In this document: positions 1 to 9,741 of the stretch, in pieces
How positions within the stretch are numbered: the stretch's first letter is position 1
Layout of the letters: each line of letters opens with the position of its first letter
From: Nitzschia sp. DOCU1
Lineage: Eukaryota; Bacillariophyta; Bacillariophyceae; Bacillariales; Bacillariaceae
NCBI GenBank assembly: GCA_951394045.1
Contig: OX595990.1
Coordinates: 372,001-436,000, forward strand
Direction of reading: 5' to 3'
DNA: 64,000 bases
Notes under the pieces: generated by a model
What the model was told of the DNA's origin: nothing
Seen by the model: the letters and a program-made list of their open reading frames with translations, nothing else
The model's database searches: none
Translations under genes and position numbers: made by a program

Positions 1-753
1 TATGCTTGTTTCGACCTTTCAGGGAAAACATGAATGATGGAAGTAAGTTGCTATTCTGGAATGGCTACTAGACTAGACATGACCGGTCTAGTCTATTCGA
101 TACCCACGCTATATGTGGCAATGTAATGTCTCTCACTCACGCATCGTCGTCGCGTCGCTCTCTCATTCTCTACGTTTAAAGAATCGCCAACATTCTTTTA
201 CTTTGCTTCGACTATATTGGAGCGCTATAACTTGGATTACGCCATGAAATTGGATGGAGATTCGATTTTGCATTTACACGACTGGTTCTTGTTTGCGCAC
301 TATCAGTTACCTTCCCGTCCTTTTGCTAGAGGCATGGTCGGTGGTGCCCTCCGACACAAGGCCTTTTGGCCCGCACCAGCTAATCCAGCCGATTCCATTC
401 GACTCGAATCGTACTGGCAAGAACAATATGAAGGCATTCATTTGTATTTGGCAGGTCAATGTTACTTTATGAGTTTGGATCTATGTCGTGTAGTATCCCA
501 CGAAGCACCCACGGCCGGCTCACGATTGGCGCCAGGTGGATATTTGGAAGGACATGAAGATCATGATGTTTCGAGCATGGCGTTTCGTTCTTCTAATCCA
601 ATTCATGTCTTTGCCATTGGCAAGTCGCAACGATTTTGGGAACATCCCGTCAAGGGACAACCACGATGGGATCGGATCCGCGTTCGTGAATTGGCACGAA
701 TGGCGGGAGAAGTTTTTGAAGGAAAGCAATTGCGATTGTATCGAGATGAATAG
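1..753 (+). CDS. GT31-like galactosyltransferase-type protein, 3' part
   Basis: Partial gene; the 5' end lies before the window. I read two exons: 1-42 (open in the frame starting at base 3, ending ENMNDG plus one base) and 182-753, separated by a 139-bp intron with a GTAAGT donor and a TTTAAAG acceptor. The joined protein reads ...NMNDGK-SPTFFYFAS..., then DYAMKLDGDSIL with a DGD motif (a DxD metal/nucleotide-sugar site as in Golgi family 31 transferases), then YLAGQCYFMSLDL and YLEGHEDHDV, which resemble the GT31 acceptor-side motifs. The expected job is transfer of a hexose from a UDP-sugar in the Golgi. The donor sugar and acceptor cannot be read. The second exon has no ATG before the DGD motif, which supports the splice model. 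A related galactosyltransferase-fold family is possible. Confidence 0.6.
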
Positions 754-774
754 TCATAGAATAGAAAAAGGCGA

Positions 775-960
775 CAGCAACGACGAATGTGGGCAATGCT
801 TTCGTATTAGTGGCCCATTCTAGCTTGTTACTAGGCGTCATTAAGGTCAGGTAGTTCAATGCCGTGCGATTGAGTTGACACGTCTTCATACTACTGGCGT
901 GATGAAGACGACCTTTGTGCAGTTCGTACTCTAGTAGCAACCAGCAAAATCCAAGTAACA
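775..960 (-). pseudogene. Duplicated 3' end of the neighbouring SET gene
   Basis: This stretch is a diverged direct copy of bases about 1265-1425, which hold the last codons and 3' flank of the SET-domain gene. The reverse-strand reading gives LHKGRLHHASSMKT where the real gene gives LHKGLHHTSTKT, and both continue into the same downstream bases around 'ctagcttgt' (820 and 1311, offset 491 bp). No start codon or rest of the gene accompanies it. It is a gene fragment, not a functional paralogue. Confidence 0.7.
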
Positions 961-1321
961 AATGGCAACCGTCTTGAACGTAGTGATACTAACGTATTTA
1001 TCTGGAACCAACCTACGTAGTAGCCATGATGGCAAGCAACCCGCTGTGAATTTTCTCATGGCCGTTACAGGGCCAAATTACCTCGAAGAAGAAAGCTCCC
1101 ATGGCTCATAGTACCGCGCTTGTTGTTTCGTTGCGACAATCATTGATACGATAGACTCTCCAACTATTTTGACGTTCTGGGGGCGAGCAGACAAATGAAT
1201 AATCGAAGAATTTCCTTTCGTCGTTTGTTCCTCGAATAAAGCGACGGAAGGAGCAAAAGGAACGACGACCACCATGAATGCCGGCAGTTTTGCTTTAGTA
1301 GTAGCACATTCTAGCTTGTCC

Positions 1322-2734
1322 TTAGGCGCCGCCATTGAGGTCAGATAACTCAATGCCATGCGATTGGAGTTTGATTTGAAACGTCTTGGTACTGGTATGA
1401 TGAAGACCTTTGTGCAGGTGGTACAATGCCAAAGTCTTGGCTGCCCAAAATCGGGGATCTCTTGTTGCGTTCGAGGATGCTGATGCCGCAGTAGATTCGG
1501 TATTGCTGCTGCTAGTAGTGGTAGCAGCGGCAACGTCAAAAATCAATGACCCAGTATTACTGCTCCTCGGAAGCGACAATGATTGCCGCTGTTGCTGTTG
1601 TTGTATTGCAATCGAAAGATCATAGGCTAGTTCCGAGCATTGTAGTTGATCGCAATCGAGTCCTTCAATACGTAGCAATTCCATGTACTCGATCAGTTGA
1701 TCCAATTGTCGAGACTTGTCCGTAGCTACATCGCCATGGTAGAGGTCATTGTCATCTTGTACGCTTTCTTCTCGCACAATTTGCCGCACTTTTTGTTCAA
1801 ACGTGTCATCGTATAAAAAATTGGCGCCATCTACTACCAAGGCCAAGTGTTGTGCCAATCGTCCAACCCGTCGTCGTCGTGCATCACTTTGGGGGCTGGC
1901 AGTAAAACATGCTGCACATTGACAATCAAATTGATACTTGTGTTTCAAAAAGATTTTTCGGACACGAGTCGAATGATGAAAGGCCACATCACTATAACAC
2001 AAACACAATTCTTCGCCCTGCTGGACGTTTCGGGTAGTAAACAATCGTATGCAATACCCCCCGAACGAAAAGCCGACATTGGGGCGACACGAATGATTGA
2101 AACGACTGGTCGCACCGACAAATAAACATGGTTCGGATCCCAACTCGATATTGCAAAAGGCATTGGAATACACAATGCCCATGAGTCGACGACGACTGGC
2201 ACGCGGTGTTGAATTATCCATAGCAGAAGGACTGCTACCGTCTCCTTCATGACGTTGATCGTGCAATTTCCAAAGCTGAGTTCGTTTCTCAAGAGATAAT
2301 CCACAGATATCTTGCAAGTAGGCATCATCGTCTTGTTGACAGGCGTGTTCACCCGATTCATAGCAGTCCATGGCCTTCCAGATTTGTTCACCTTGCAACG
2401 TCAAACGTTCCTGATGGATCAACGTGTGTTGGGGAATATCTCGAGCGGCAATGCAAGCAAAATACGAAATGCCAGCACCCTCATTATGAGTTGAGGGCGA
2501 AGTAGCATTGCCTGGAGATTCTTCTTTTATATCCTGCTGGGGATCAGGGTCCTGATTTCCATCCGAGGCACTGTCACCGCCCCCTGCCGTAGTGATCCAT
2601 TCGACAGTGAAATATCCACCAAAAATTTCACCCTCACACCCCGACGAAAAAGGAGCAGCAGTACCATTCGCTACTTCTTGAATGTCATTATCATTCGTGG
2701 TGGTCGCCGTCGATGACGCTTCGCCGCCTTTCAT
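1322..2734 (-). CDS. SET-domain protein (SMYD/SET-like)
   Basis: 470 aa, ATG start. The SET signatures are clear: residues about 210-220 read RFNHSCRPNV (the NHSC.PN motif that forms the pseudoknot and binds S-adenosylmethionine), residues about 240-249 read GEELCLCYSD (GEE-L-YSD motif with the catalytic-type Tyr), and C-x-C-x2-C follows at about 271-276 as a post-SET zinc ligand cluster. The N-terminal 85 residues are acidic and low-complexity, and the C-terminal tail has poly-Gln and poly-Ser/Thr runs. The family methylates lysines on histones or other proteins, or in some branches has lost activity; the target cannot be told. It is a single exon, and its 3' end is partly duplicated downstream (775-960). 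Confidence 0.85.
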   Translation of the reverse strand: MKGGEASSTATTTNDNDIQEVANGTAAPFSSGCEGEIFGGYFTVEWITTAGGGDSASDGNQDPDPQQDIKEESPGNATSPSTHNEGAGISYFACIAARDIPQHTLIHQERLTLQGEQIWKAMDCYESGEHACQQDDDAYLQDICGLSLEKRTQLWKLHDQRHEGDGSSPSAMDNSTPRASRRRLMGIVYSNAFCNIELGSEPCLFVGATSRFNHSCRPNVGFSFGGYCIRLFTTRNVQQGEELCLCYSDVAFHHSTRVRKIFLKHKYQFDCQCAACFTASPQSDARRRRVGRLAQHLALVVDGANFLYDDTFEQKVRQIVREESVQDDNDLYHGDVATDKSRQLDQLIEYMELLRIEGLDCDQLQCSELAYDLSIAIQQQQQRQSLSLPRSSNTGSLIFDVAAATTTSSSNTESTAASASSNATRDPRFWAAKTLALYHLHKGLHHTSTKTFQIKLQSHGIELSDLNGGA

Positions 2735-3692
2735 TCAGCACCGTTCTTGGGCGGCAGGCACAAGAGAGTAGCAGTCTCTCTGTGTGTTGTCGACAATTTG
2801 CTGCTTACAACAAACTACTAGAATCACTCGGCTGTCATCATTGGACTCATATCATCTATTGTCGTCGTCGTCCCGTATATTGTGGCTACTACTACAATGC
2901 CATTAGCAGCAGTAAAAGTAGAGGTCATCCTCATCGTCGTTCCATGGGGGGTTAAGAGGTCTTATTTATTAAACGCTGCCGCTCCGATCGCATCGGCAAG
3001 CCGATACGTCGGTCGACCCGCGTTCCCGGCGGATCGGAAGCCGCGAGGACTATCTCTAACTACTGTCCGCCCCATTATTTTTATTTGATGTTCGGGGGTT
3101 GTTTTTTTTTGGTGTTTTTGTTCTTTCGGTGGATTGCTCCTTTTCTTTCTTTTTCTGATTTATCGTTTCTTTTCTAGGGTGGCGGTGGTGGCGGTGGTCA
3201 TCGTCGTTCCAAAAAATGAATGACCTTTCCTGTAGTACCCGACTGCTCCGAACAAATGACACACAGACAGACGTTGGCTATCCGCTCAAAAAAGTAATAG
3301 CCGTTCATTCTTTGTGGCTCTTCGGGAATATTCTTTGGATCGTTTGGATATATGCCACATGATGTGGCAGGCGCTTCCGACTTTCCCTGCGGTTCTCATT
3401 CATCATTCGTATTCCAAAAAATGACGTCGGCTCGCCCGCGTTAATTCTTCTCCGACGACATCTCATTTCCGACGAAAGGAACGACATCGTCAACACAACA
3501 CGAAAGGAGGAAGCCGTCGCCTTGCAAAAGTGAACGGATGAGGCTATTCTCTTTTAACACAAACAACAACAATCACAACAACAACAACAACTCATTTTCC
3601 GCTATCATAATCATAATTCTACAGCCATTCGGAAGGACTGTACTGTCTGTCAGATCTTTACGAGAAGCAAGCAAGAAAGCAAGACCAAAATC
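2735..3692. other. Intergenic, divergent promoter region
   Basis: Lies between two divergently transcribed genes. It holds T-rich and GGTGGC-rich simple sequence (3090-3210) and a run of CAA repeats (about 3555-3592) in what should be the 5' UTR of the downstream gene. I see no convincing coding frame. Confidence 0.5.
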
Positions 3693-4373
3693 ATGACATC
3701 CGTCAACAGCTACAACGAATTCTCAGCCAGCAAGCAATGGGAACGGGTTCCTGTCCGTCCGTTGGAGGAAGAAATCCTTCAGGCTCTACCCTTGTCCGTC
3801 AACATCTATCGCCGTCAACAACAAGAAGAAGAAAAGAAATCTCGTCCAGGGGTGTCGGTCAATCGTCCGCGTCGCGTCTATGTTCCAGCAGATGTGACAA
3901 TGGAGGATGGGCGACAAGAAGTGGAGAGTTCGATGCGACCTCATTACTCGGTAGAAATGCCTCGACATGTCAGAGGAGCCACCCCCTATTACAGATTATC
4001 ATTCAAAGAAGAAGAAATATCAGGGGACGGTGCTGGGGGAGTCAACGACGAAGCGCAGCTAGAAGACGTTGATACTGAAGAGCAAAAGGAACAAGCCACT
4101 CCGGCACGCCCACACTATTCGGTCCACATGCCCCGACAGTTGGAACAAGCCACGGCGTATTATCGCACGTCGATTCGAGGAGATCCATCAATGGATGATG
4201 GAGAAGGAGTGCGACGAGCACCAGGAGTCGTCCAAGACGACCATCTTCGCAGGATTCACTTGCTTCAGCACAAGTTTGAGCATTTAGCAGTGGAATCTCG
4301 TCCGCTACATGACGATGAAAAGTGGGCCGAACTGCTGGCAATGTATCGCTATCGAAAAGGACTGGATGATTAG
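3693..4373 (+). CDS. Unknown protein with RPHYSV-x-MPR repeats
   Basis: 226 aa, ATG preceded by AAATC; not recognised. It contains two clear copies of a 20-residue motif (residues 82-101 and 139-158) sharing RPHYSV-x-MPR and AT-x-YYR, and a weaker third copy at about 51-69 (RPGVSVNRPRRV). The copies are separated by acidic linkers (EEEISGDGAGG, EDVDTEEQKEQ). The first 50 residues are charged, with QQQEEEKK. The C-terminus (RIHLLQHKFEHLAVES) may form an amphipathic helix. There is no signal peptide or membrane segment. The repeat looks like a short linear binding motif, but the partner is unknown. Confidence 0.7.
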   Translation: MTSVNSYNEFSASKQWERVPVRPLEEEILQALPLSVNIYRRQQQEEEKKSRPGVSVNRPRRVYVPADVTMEDGRQEVESSMRPHYSVEMPRHVRGATPYYRLSFKEEEISGDGAGGVNDEAQLEDVDTEEQKEQATPARPHYSVHMPRQLEQATAYYRTSIRGDPSMDDGEGVRRAPGVVQDDHLRRIHLLQHKFEHLAVESRPLHDDEKWAELLAMYRYRKGLDD

Positions 4374-5472
4374 CTACTAGGAAAATTTGGCATTTTTACT
4401 GTTTGTTTCGGCGAGCAAGAACAGTGCAGAGGCGAATTTGCCAGGACAGGCAGCAGAGACAAGAAACAGTGCGAGGATATGAGGGGTTGAACCTGTCGTC
4501 GTGATGTTTTATACTTTCTACTTGGGGTCGACTCGATCTCCACAAGGCTCCAGCAACAACACTATTAGCATTGAGAGGCGCTGCCGTCCTCACCATGCCC
4601 ACTTGTAAAGAGCACGAACAGAAAATGCTGTATGATACTTGGTGGCCGCGTAGACTTCAACTTGTTGGATGAAACGATTTGCGGAAACAAAGCAAGGAAA
4701 CACGATCGGCGTAGCAACGAACGTGCGCCTTGAGGCAATAGTATTGGCAATGAATTTGTGATCTTGTCTACGCACAGAGAGCGGTACCTGTAGCCAATCT
4801 AGTACTATAAGCTGATTAAGCACGAGTGTACCAATATGACTTGGATGGGTACGAGATAGCATCAATGCGAAACGTAGTCGTGAGTTTCACAAATCGACTA
4901 GGTAGTACGGAGTTGGAACTCGAAATGCTTGACCGCCGGCAAATGCGTTGGTGCGAAACAAGTTTTGACAATCCGCCGACTTTTACGCATGGACTAGATT
5001 CCAAGATCCAACATCGGCACTACTACCCGGAGACTATTACGCATTTTACCGACAACTTTACGAATGCCAACATGACGCCCCTATGGTCCCCATGACAAGC
5101 CTGAGAGTCCAACACGTTGCGTCAAACAAAACAGGGCTAGGGGTTTTGACACTAAGAACAAGGGAATCCAATGCATGAATGTTTTTTTCGAGAAGCACGC
5201 CTCACTGAAAAGAACGAAGGCTGGTTTGAAGACTTGAAAGAGAGAGAGCTTCAGGCGAAATAAATGGCACTTTCCCCTCCAGGTTCGTCTTCGAGAAGAA
5301 CTCATTCGATTAGAAGTAAGGATGATGAATTCCTCTATAGATCAGTCCAGTTAAGCTGGCAGTAATAAAGTTGAACACCAGGTGGGTTCTCACAGTAGTA
5401 GAAGTATTTTTGGAAGGCATGCTAGGCACCAACTCCCAACGCGGTTACAATTTCCTCGACACTCATCCCTAC
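4374..5472. other. Intergenic, no supported gene
   Basis: About 1.1 kb between convergent 3' ends. The small frames on either strand have no recognisable motif or splice context. I see nothing I can support here. Confidence 0.4.
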
Positions 5473-6135
5473 TCAACCCATAATAAGTATACTTGAATCC
5501 CCCTTTACAACTTGCCATCGACCCCCTGCTTTTCGCTTCCAGACGCGATTGAAGCGCAGCGTATCTTCAAAGAAGAAACCATTCAAAGATCCAACAATGT
5601 GGGCATCGACGGTCACTTGCGCCAAGTCGGGCCGACCGTCCTTCCCCTGAATGGCTTCGACATTCCATGACGACAATGCGATACTATCGATTGCCACAAT
5701 CCGCATTCGATGGGCGTCTAGATCGTCGGCTTTTGTAATGACTTGATCCAAATGATTGACAAAGCGAAGATTATCGTCGAGCAAACGATCTAGCAATAGA
5801 ACGTCGGAGTGCAGCATCGCCTGCTTGAGATTCATTTCCGCTTCAAAGATTCCGGTCTCCCATGATGCCATTTGCCAGGCGGCAAAGTCGTTCCTTGCGT
5901 CATATGCGGGAAAGTCGTTCCTTGTTTCAAATGCGGGAAAGTCATTCCTCGTTTCATATTCTGCGAACGCCGTGGCTCGCATTGCGTCATGAACGGTGCT
6001 CTTGGCAATTCTGGATCCGTCAGGAGCTGCGGGCTGGACTACCGGCACAAAGCCGCGGCAAGAGCCCACTAGTAGTAGACCAAGCAACAAAGATAGTACC
6101 GTTGGAAGCTGAATCATTGCTATAGATGCGTTCAT
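5473..6135 (-). CDS. SnoaL/DUF4440-like protein with plastid-type presequence
   Basis: 220 aa from the ATG at 6135. The frame is open to another ATG at 6204, but that would put 23 polar residues before the signal peptide. The N-terminus has a hydrophobic run (LPTVLSLLLGLLLVG) followed by SCRG-FVPV; Phe right after the predicted cleavage resembles the diatom ASAFAP plastid-targeting motif. Next come three 9-residue repeats (ETRNDFPAF, ETRNDFPAY, DARNDFAAW), then a domain running from MASWETGIFEAEMNLKQA to the C-terminus, with DRLLDDNLRFV, NHLDQVITK and RVWKRKAGGRWQVV. This is the layout of NTF2-like SnoaL/DUF4440 proteins, which bind small ligands or act as isomerase-like enzymes. The ligand is unknown. 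Probably a chloroplast protein. Confidence 0.7.
   Translation of the reverse strand: MNASIAMIQLPTVLSLLLGLLLVGSCRGFVPVVQPAAPDGSRIAKSTVHDAMRATAFAEYETRNDFPAFETRNDFPAYDARNDFAAWQMASWETGIFEAEMNLKQAMLHSDVLLLDRLLDDNLRFVNHLDQVITKADDLDAHRMRIVAIDSIALSSWNVEAIQGKDGRPDLAQVTVDAHIVGSLNGFFFEDTLRFNRVWKRKAGGRWQVVKGDSSILIMG
5876..5962 (-). repeat. 27-bp tandem repeat, three in-frame copies
   Basis: The segment aaagtc(g/a)ttcc recurs at 5884, 5911 and 5938, a strict 27-bp period, encoding the 9-residue (ET/DA)RNDF repeats in the linker between the targeting presequence and the NTF2-like domain. Confidence 0.85.
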
Positions 6136-6845
6136 TCCGTCAAAATTCCGACAAAGTGATGGCTTGGAAGTAAGTTCGTCATCGAATTCGCAAAGATCCA
6201 TCACCCATCACTTCCATCGGCATCAAGGTCGTGTGGTGGAGGGAGGGATCTCTATCAATTGTTCTTTGCCATCATAAAAGGCGCGTCTCTTCGGTCCAGA
6301 CGGCTGTGAGCAGCTGTCAACTTTGTGCGTAAGTCTGCGTCACAGGCAATAACAAAACATGTCGCATTCTCATTCTTTGGGGTGCAGGTCCGTCATCCAC
6401 GTCTGAGGACCACGTCTCAAATCGACCGTTCCCGAATCCCGGCAAAATGCTGACACAGAGTCTTGGCAAATTGCACCGCTAATTAGAGCAAAGACAGTCA
6501 CTCGCCTAAATCTTTTAGCACGACAAAACAACCTCAATTACGGTTGTGGGATGTCCCGATTGTTAAATAAAAATATCAATGAGAGGTCTCTTTCCGAGCT
6601 CTTTTAACTCACGACTTAAAAGATTTATAGCCCTTGCTACCAGGAAATGGAACTTCGGCATTCACGTCATCGCAGAAAACTCGGGCGGTCGAATTTGTCT
6701 TGCAAAATTGTCCATCAACCCATAAAACACAAGGCTCTTCAATCCACGACACATCAACGCAACATCCCGAGGCATTGCACCCATAAAAGCAAACGCAGCA
6801 GCATTGCAAGTAAACGAAAGACGCACATCACACAATCTTTCAACC
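6136..6845. other. Intergenic, divergent promoter region
   Basis: About 700 bp between the SnoaL-like gene (minus) and the DUF6824 gene (plus). It is AT-rich near 6560-6630, and no coding frame is supported. It presumably holds both promoters. Confidence 0.4.
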
Positions 6846-7508
6846 ATGACGAGGAAGAGTACCGACATTATTACCACCATTTCGCACCACGATGTTCTCT
6901 GCGGCCGGGGCGGACTTGCCAACACGTGGCCCGGCAACAAATTGTTCCGCGGAATGATCAAAGAAAACAAGGAAATCTACCAGGAATTGAGTGAGCATGC
7001 CGTTCGCAAGCAATTGCTAGTTTCCAGTATCATCAAGGCCATTCAACATCACGGTGGACGATTTTTGCGCAAGAGCCGCTGTGGCAACTGGGTTGAAATT
7101 CCGCGACGGGATGCTTACACCAAGACGTGCCAAGCGCTGCGAGATCAAGAAAACAACATTCGTTATGGCTCCGACTCCTCTACAGTGGCTTCGGAAGGGA
7201 GAGTTTCCCCGAGTCCCGAGCATACACAATTTCGTCAGGCCCTTCGCAGCACATTGGCAAAGCAACGACTGGCAACGCGAACAGTTTCGACCGACCAGGA
7301 AGATAAGGAGAATGATGATGTAGTTCCTGACTTGGTGGTGGATGAGAACACGGTGCCGTCAATGATTACTACCACACTACAAAAGAAAGTCTGGGTTGAT
7401 GATGTCGAAGATGACCTTTGTCCTTTGGCACCCCATGAATTTATCTTTGAAAGCGTCGACGAATTCTCCCACTTATGTTCCAATCTGTTGGAGATTTGGG
7501 GCCGCTAG
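6846..7508 (+). CDS. DUF6824 (DVLCGRGG) domain protein
   Basis: 220 aa from the ATG at 6846 (context AACC-ATG-A). Residues about 14-100 carry the diatom-expanded DUF6824 domain: HDVLCGRGG, then TWPGNKLFRGMI, KQLLVSSIIKAI, GGRFLRKS and WVEIPRRDAYTKTCQALRD. The fold and job are not established as far as I know; members are abundant in stramenopile genomes and are suspected of DNA binding or regulation. The rest is acidic and disordered (DQEDKENDD), ending with FIFESVDEFSHLCSNLLEIWG, a possible interaction helix. The last codons and the 3' flank belong to a 160-bp tandem duplication. Confidence 0.85.
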   Translation: MTRKSTDIITTISHHDVLCGRGGLANTWPGNKLFRGMIKENKEIYQELSEHAVRKQLLVSSIIKAIQHHGGRFLRKSRCGNWVEIPRRDAYTKTCQALRDQENNIRYGSDSSTVASEGRVSPSPEHTQFRQALRSTLAKQRLATRTVSTDQEDKENDDVVPDLVVDENTVPSMITTTLQKKVWVDDVEDDLCPLAPHEFIFESVDEFSHLCSNLLEIWGR

Positions 7509-7785
7509 TAGCGATTCTCCGGGCTTCCCCTTTTTGATGCTATATGAATGCATCCTTTCTGTGATATCTGTTATGTTCTTGATTGAGTTGTTTATCATCA
7601 AGCCCCGATCAAGCCCCGATTGTTGTTGGGGCCGTCGTTTCAATCTGCTAGAGAATTGGGGCCGCCAGGATCGATTCTCCGGGCTTCTTCTCTTGTTGAT
7701 GTTATGAATGCATCCTATTTGTGATTTCTGTTATGTTCTTGATTGAGTTTTTAATCGCCAAGCCCCGATTGTTGTCGGGGTCTTT
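7481..7785 (+). repeat. 160-bp tandem duplication of a gene 3' end
   Basis: Copy 1 (7481-7640) starts in the last codons of the DUF6824 gene; copy 2 is 7641 to about 7785. They share the (gag)(a)ttggggccgc segment, 'cgattctccgggctt', 'tgaatgcatcct', 'tctgttatgttcttgattgag' and an end hairpin CCCCGA-TTGTTG-T(T/C)GGGG (7614-7631 and 7763-7780). The duplicated hairpin lies where a 3'-end signal could sit. Confidence 0.85.
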
Positions 7786-8199
7786 GGTTGATAAGTGAAC
7801 AAGGGAAAGTTACCCTTCTTCTATCCATTTTGATGTTCTATCTGTCATGTCCCTCCCGGTTGATAACCTTGTGCTGGTTTTGGTGTTGCTAGCAAAAATT
7901 AAGCTAAACTTGTGATTGTGTGGTGAATGACAACACTGTATGAGTAGTAGACGGTAGCCATGCCTTTGGAGAGGCGGGGGCTCAGAAAGGTCATGGAACA
8001 TCAGTTCCAAACGGCTATCTGCTAGCACAGCACGGCGACACTCAAACAAAACCCAACGGGTCGCAAGGAGTACTCCGTGCTCGAGCAATGTGGCCGTTCC
8101 TTCTTTTGTCGCCCCATAATCGCATTGACAACTCCCTCGTTTGCGCCGGTGCCCACTATATTACTAACTACGGAGATGGTACAGCGTTCCCTTTCGAGT

Positions 8200-8720
8200 A
8201 GAACCACATCAAGGCACAAATTGTCCCAGGCTAGATGAATGCCTCTTTGCCAACCATAAGTTTTCCACTCGCGGTCCTCTCATCTGAACGTTTACTTGTT
8301 TGACGAGTTTGTAGTATCTCGAACGTTTGACGCGAGTTGCAAATCTTGAAACATACCCTCCGGCGGACCAGCAGCAACTATCACCTTGAGACATCCGGGA
8401 GCAAATGCCCCAAAACATTGCGTGTGTGCCCATCCGCCTCCTTCTAGCTAGTAGAGAGAGATGATCGCGCGCCCCCTGTGATAGAACCATCCAGACGCCA
8501 ATTGTTCCAGGCTAGTGCAGTTGTTTGCTTCTCGCCAACGAGAATAGTAGATCAATCGGTAGAGCGTCCCCCCCTGCGCTAGAATGATCCAGACGCCAAC
8601 CCTTCCATGCTAGTCGAATGTCTCTTGCTTGTTTCTCGCCAATGACTCCTCTAGAGACATGTCCCTTTTTGCGACGGAACCATCTAGGCGTCACTTTGTG
8701 TCTCGTGTCAACCACAGCCG
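8200..8720. repeat. Diverged short repeats downstream of the SWEET gene
   Basis: A module of the form 'agaaccatcyagacgccaa..gttccaggctag..ttgcttctcgccaa' occurs at about 8200-8250, 8480-8535 and 8580-8645, with a partial copy at 8675-8715. Spacing is irregular and copies differ by substitutions and short gaps, so this looks like an old cluster of local duplications and not a young satellite. Confidence 0.55.
8250..8383 (-). pseudogene. Duplicated C-terminal coding end of the SWEET gene
   Basis: A direct, diverged copy of bases 8709-8831. In the matching frame it reads PPEGMFQDLQLASNVRD where the real gene reads PPDGIFRDLQLTSNFRD. The offset is about 448 bp. Only the gene's tail and 3' flank are present, so it is a non-functional remnant. 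Confidence 0.75.
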
Positions 8721-8742
8721 TCCGCTCTTCTTCTTCAAACGT

Positions 8743-9741
8743 TCACGCGTCCGAGTTTGTATTGTCGCGAAAGTTGGACGTGAGTTGCAAATCTCGAAAG
8801 ATACCATCTGGTGGAGTAGTAACAGCATTCGATGGAAGTACTGTCAAGGAAATATCATTGGTACCCGATGACGACGACGAAGAAGATCGTTGGTGTCCCC
8901 TGCTTATGCTGGCGTGTCGTTGTTTAGGATAGATCATACACAGGACCACTTGACCCAATCCCAAGGATAATCCAATACTATTGGGTACCATGAGTACGGG
9001 ATCCCATAGAGCGACCCCATACAAGAACCAAAAGGCCGAATTGCCACAGGCCATGAACATGCTTGGAGGATGAATCGAATTGGAATGTCCACTTTGAATG
9101 ACGGCATTCATGGTTTGCAAGGGTACCCCATAGAAAAATATCAAATTCAAATTGACCAATAGGCCAACCGTGGCAGCTTGATATCCTTGCCATGGACATA
9201 ACCATCCGGCCCATACCAAGGTCATGGACCAAATCATCATGACAGAGAGCCACCAAACTTCTTGAGGCGTAAAAATGGGTGGCGGCAACACACGAGGATG
9301 TTCAGCATTGTAGTAATAGTCTGGGTTTCCTTCCTCCTGATCATCGTCATTGTCCTTTTGGACATGCAAGAGTGGTGCTGGTCGATGACTACCACTGGCA
9401 GGATTTCGTGTACTAGTCATTTGCTGGTATTGCAACTTGGCAGCTCCCGCATTGAGCCACATGCTCAAAATCAAACCAGGAATATTGGACGCTAATATAA
9501 AGGGATTGTGAATGTAGTACGCATACGCACACCACCCCAAACAATTTCCCGTCATGACGGCCCATGGTCTAGGATTCAAATCGCCCAACGATTGGCGTAG
9601 CAAGGCGGAACGCAAATCCTGAATCGGTGCCGCAAACATGGCGGTCGCTAGTAAGCAACCCATGGAGGGACACACAAGATGAAAAAAGATCATGGACCAT
9701 TCTTCCGGCAAAAAGGGAAAAGTACCCGAAGAAGATGCCAT
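8743..9741 (-). CDS. SWEET/MtN3-type sugar transporter-like protein
   Basis: 332 aa from the ATG at 9741 (the frame extends to a TTG at 9756). Two membrane halves can be seen. Residues 15-105 hold three helices with NPRPWAVMTGNCLGWCAYAYY, the Pro/Asn-rich helix-1-to-2 hairpin of MtN3 domains. After a long acidic cytosolic loop, about 155-275 hold the second half with YGVPLQTMNAVIQSG and GNSAFWFLYGVAL and a PNSIG motif. SWEETs are facilitators that move mono- or disaccharides across plasma or organelle membranes as 3+1+3 helix bundles. The middle loop (HVQKDNDDDQEEGN) is longer than usual. The Ser-rich cytosolic tail ends in the segment duplicated downstream. The gene is divergent from the ArsA gene across about 430 bp. 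Confidence 0.85.
   Translation of the reverse strand: MASSSGTFPFLPEEWSMIFFHLVCPSMGCLLATAMFAAPIQDLRSALLRQSLGDLNPRPWAVMTGNCLGWCAYAYYIHNPFILASNIPGLILSMWLNAGAAKLQYQQMTSTRNPASGSHRPAPLLHVQKDNDDDQEEGNPDYYYNAEHPRVLPPPIFTPQEVWWLSVMMIWSMTLVWAGWLCPWQGYQAATVGLLVNLNLIFFYGVPLQTMNAVIQSGHSNSIHPPSMFMACGNSAFWFLYGVALWDPVLMVPNSIGLSLGLGQVVLCMIYPKQRHASISRGHQRSSSSSSSGTNDISLTVLPSNAVTTPPDGIFRDLQLTSNFRDNTNSDA

Noticed and set aside
1078..1539. 153-codon minus-strand frame at the SET gene 3' end
   Set aside because: It overlaps the SET gene in another frame; only its downstream half matches the duplicated 3' flank, which is non-coding.
4826..5095. 89-codon frame in the 4.4-5.4 kb gap
   Set aside because: Reasonable composition but no motif, splice support or neighbour context.
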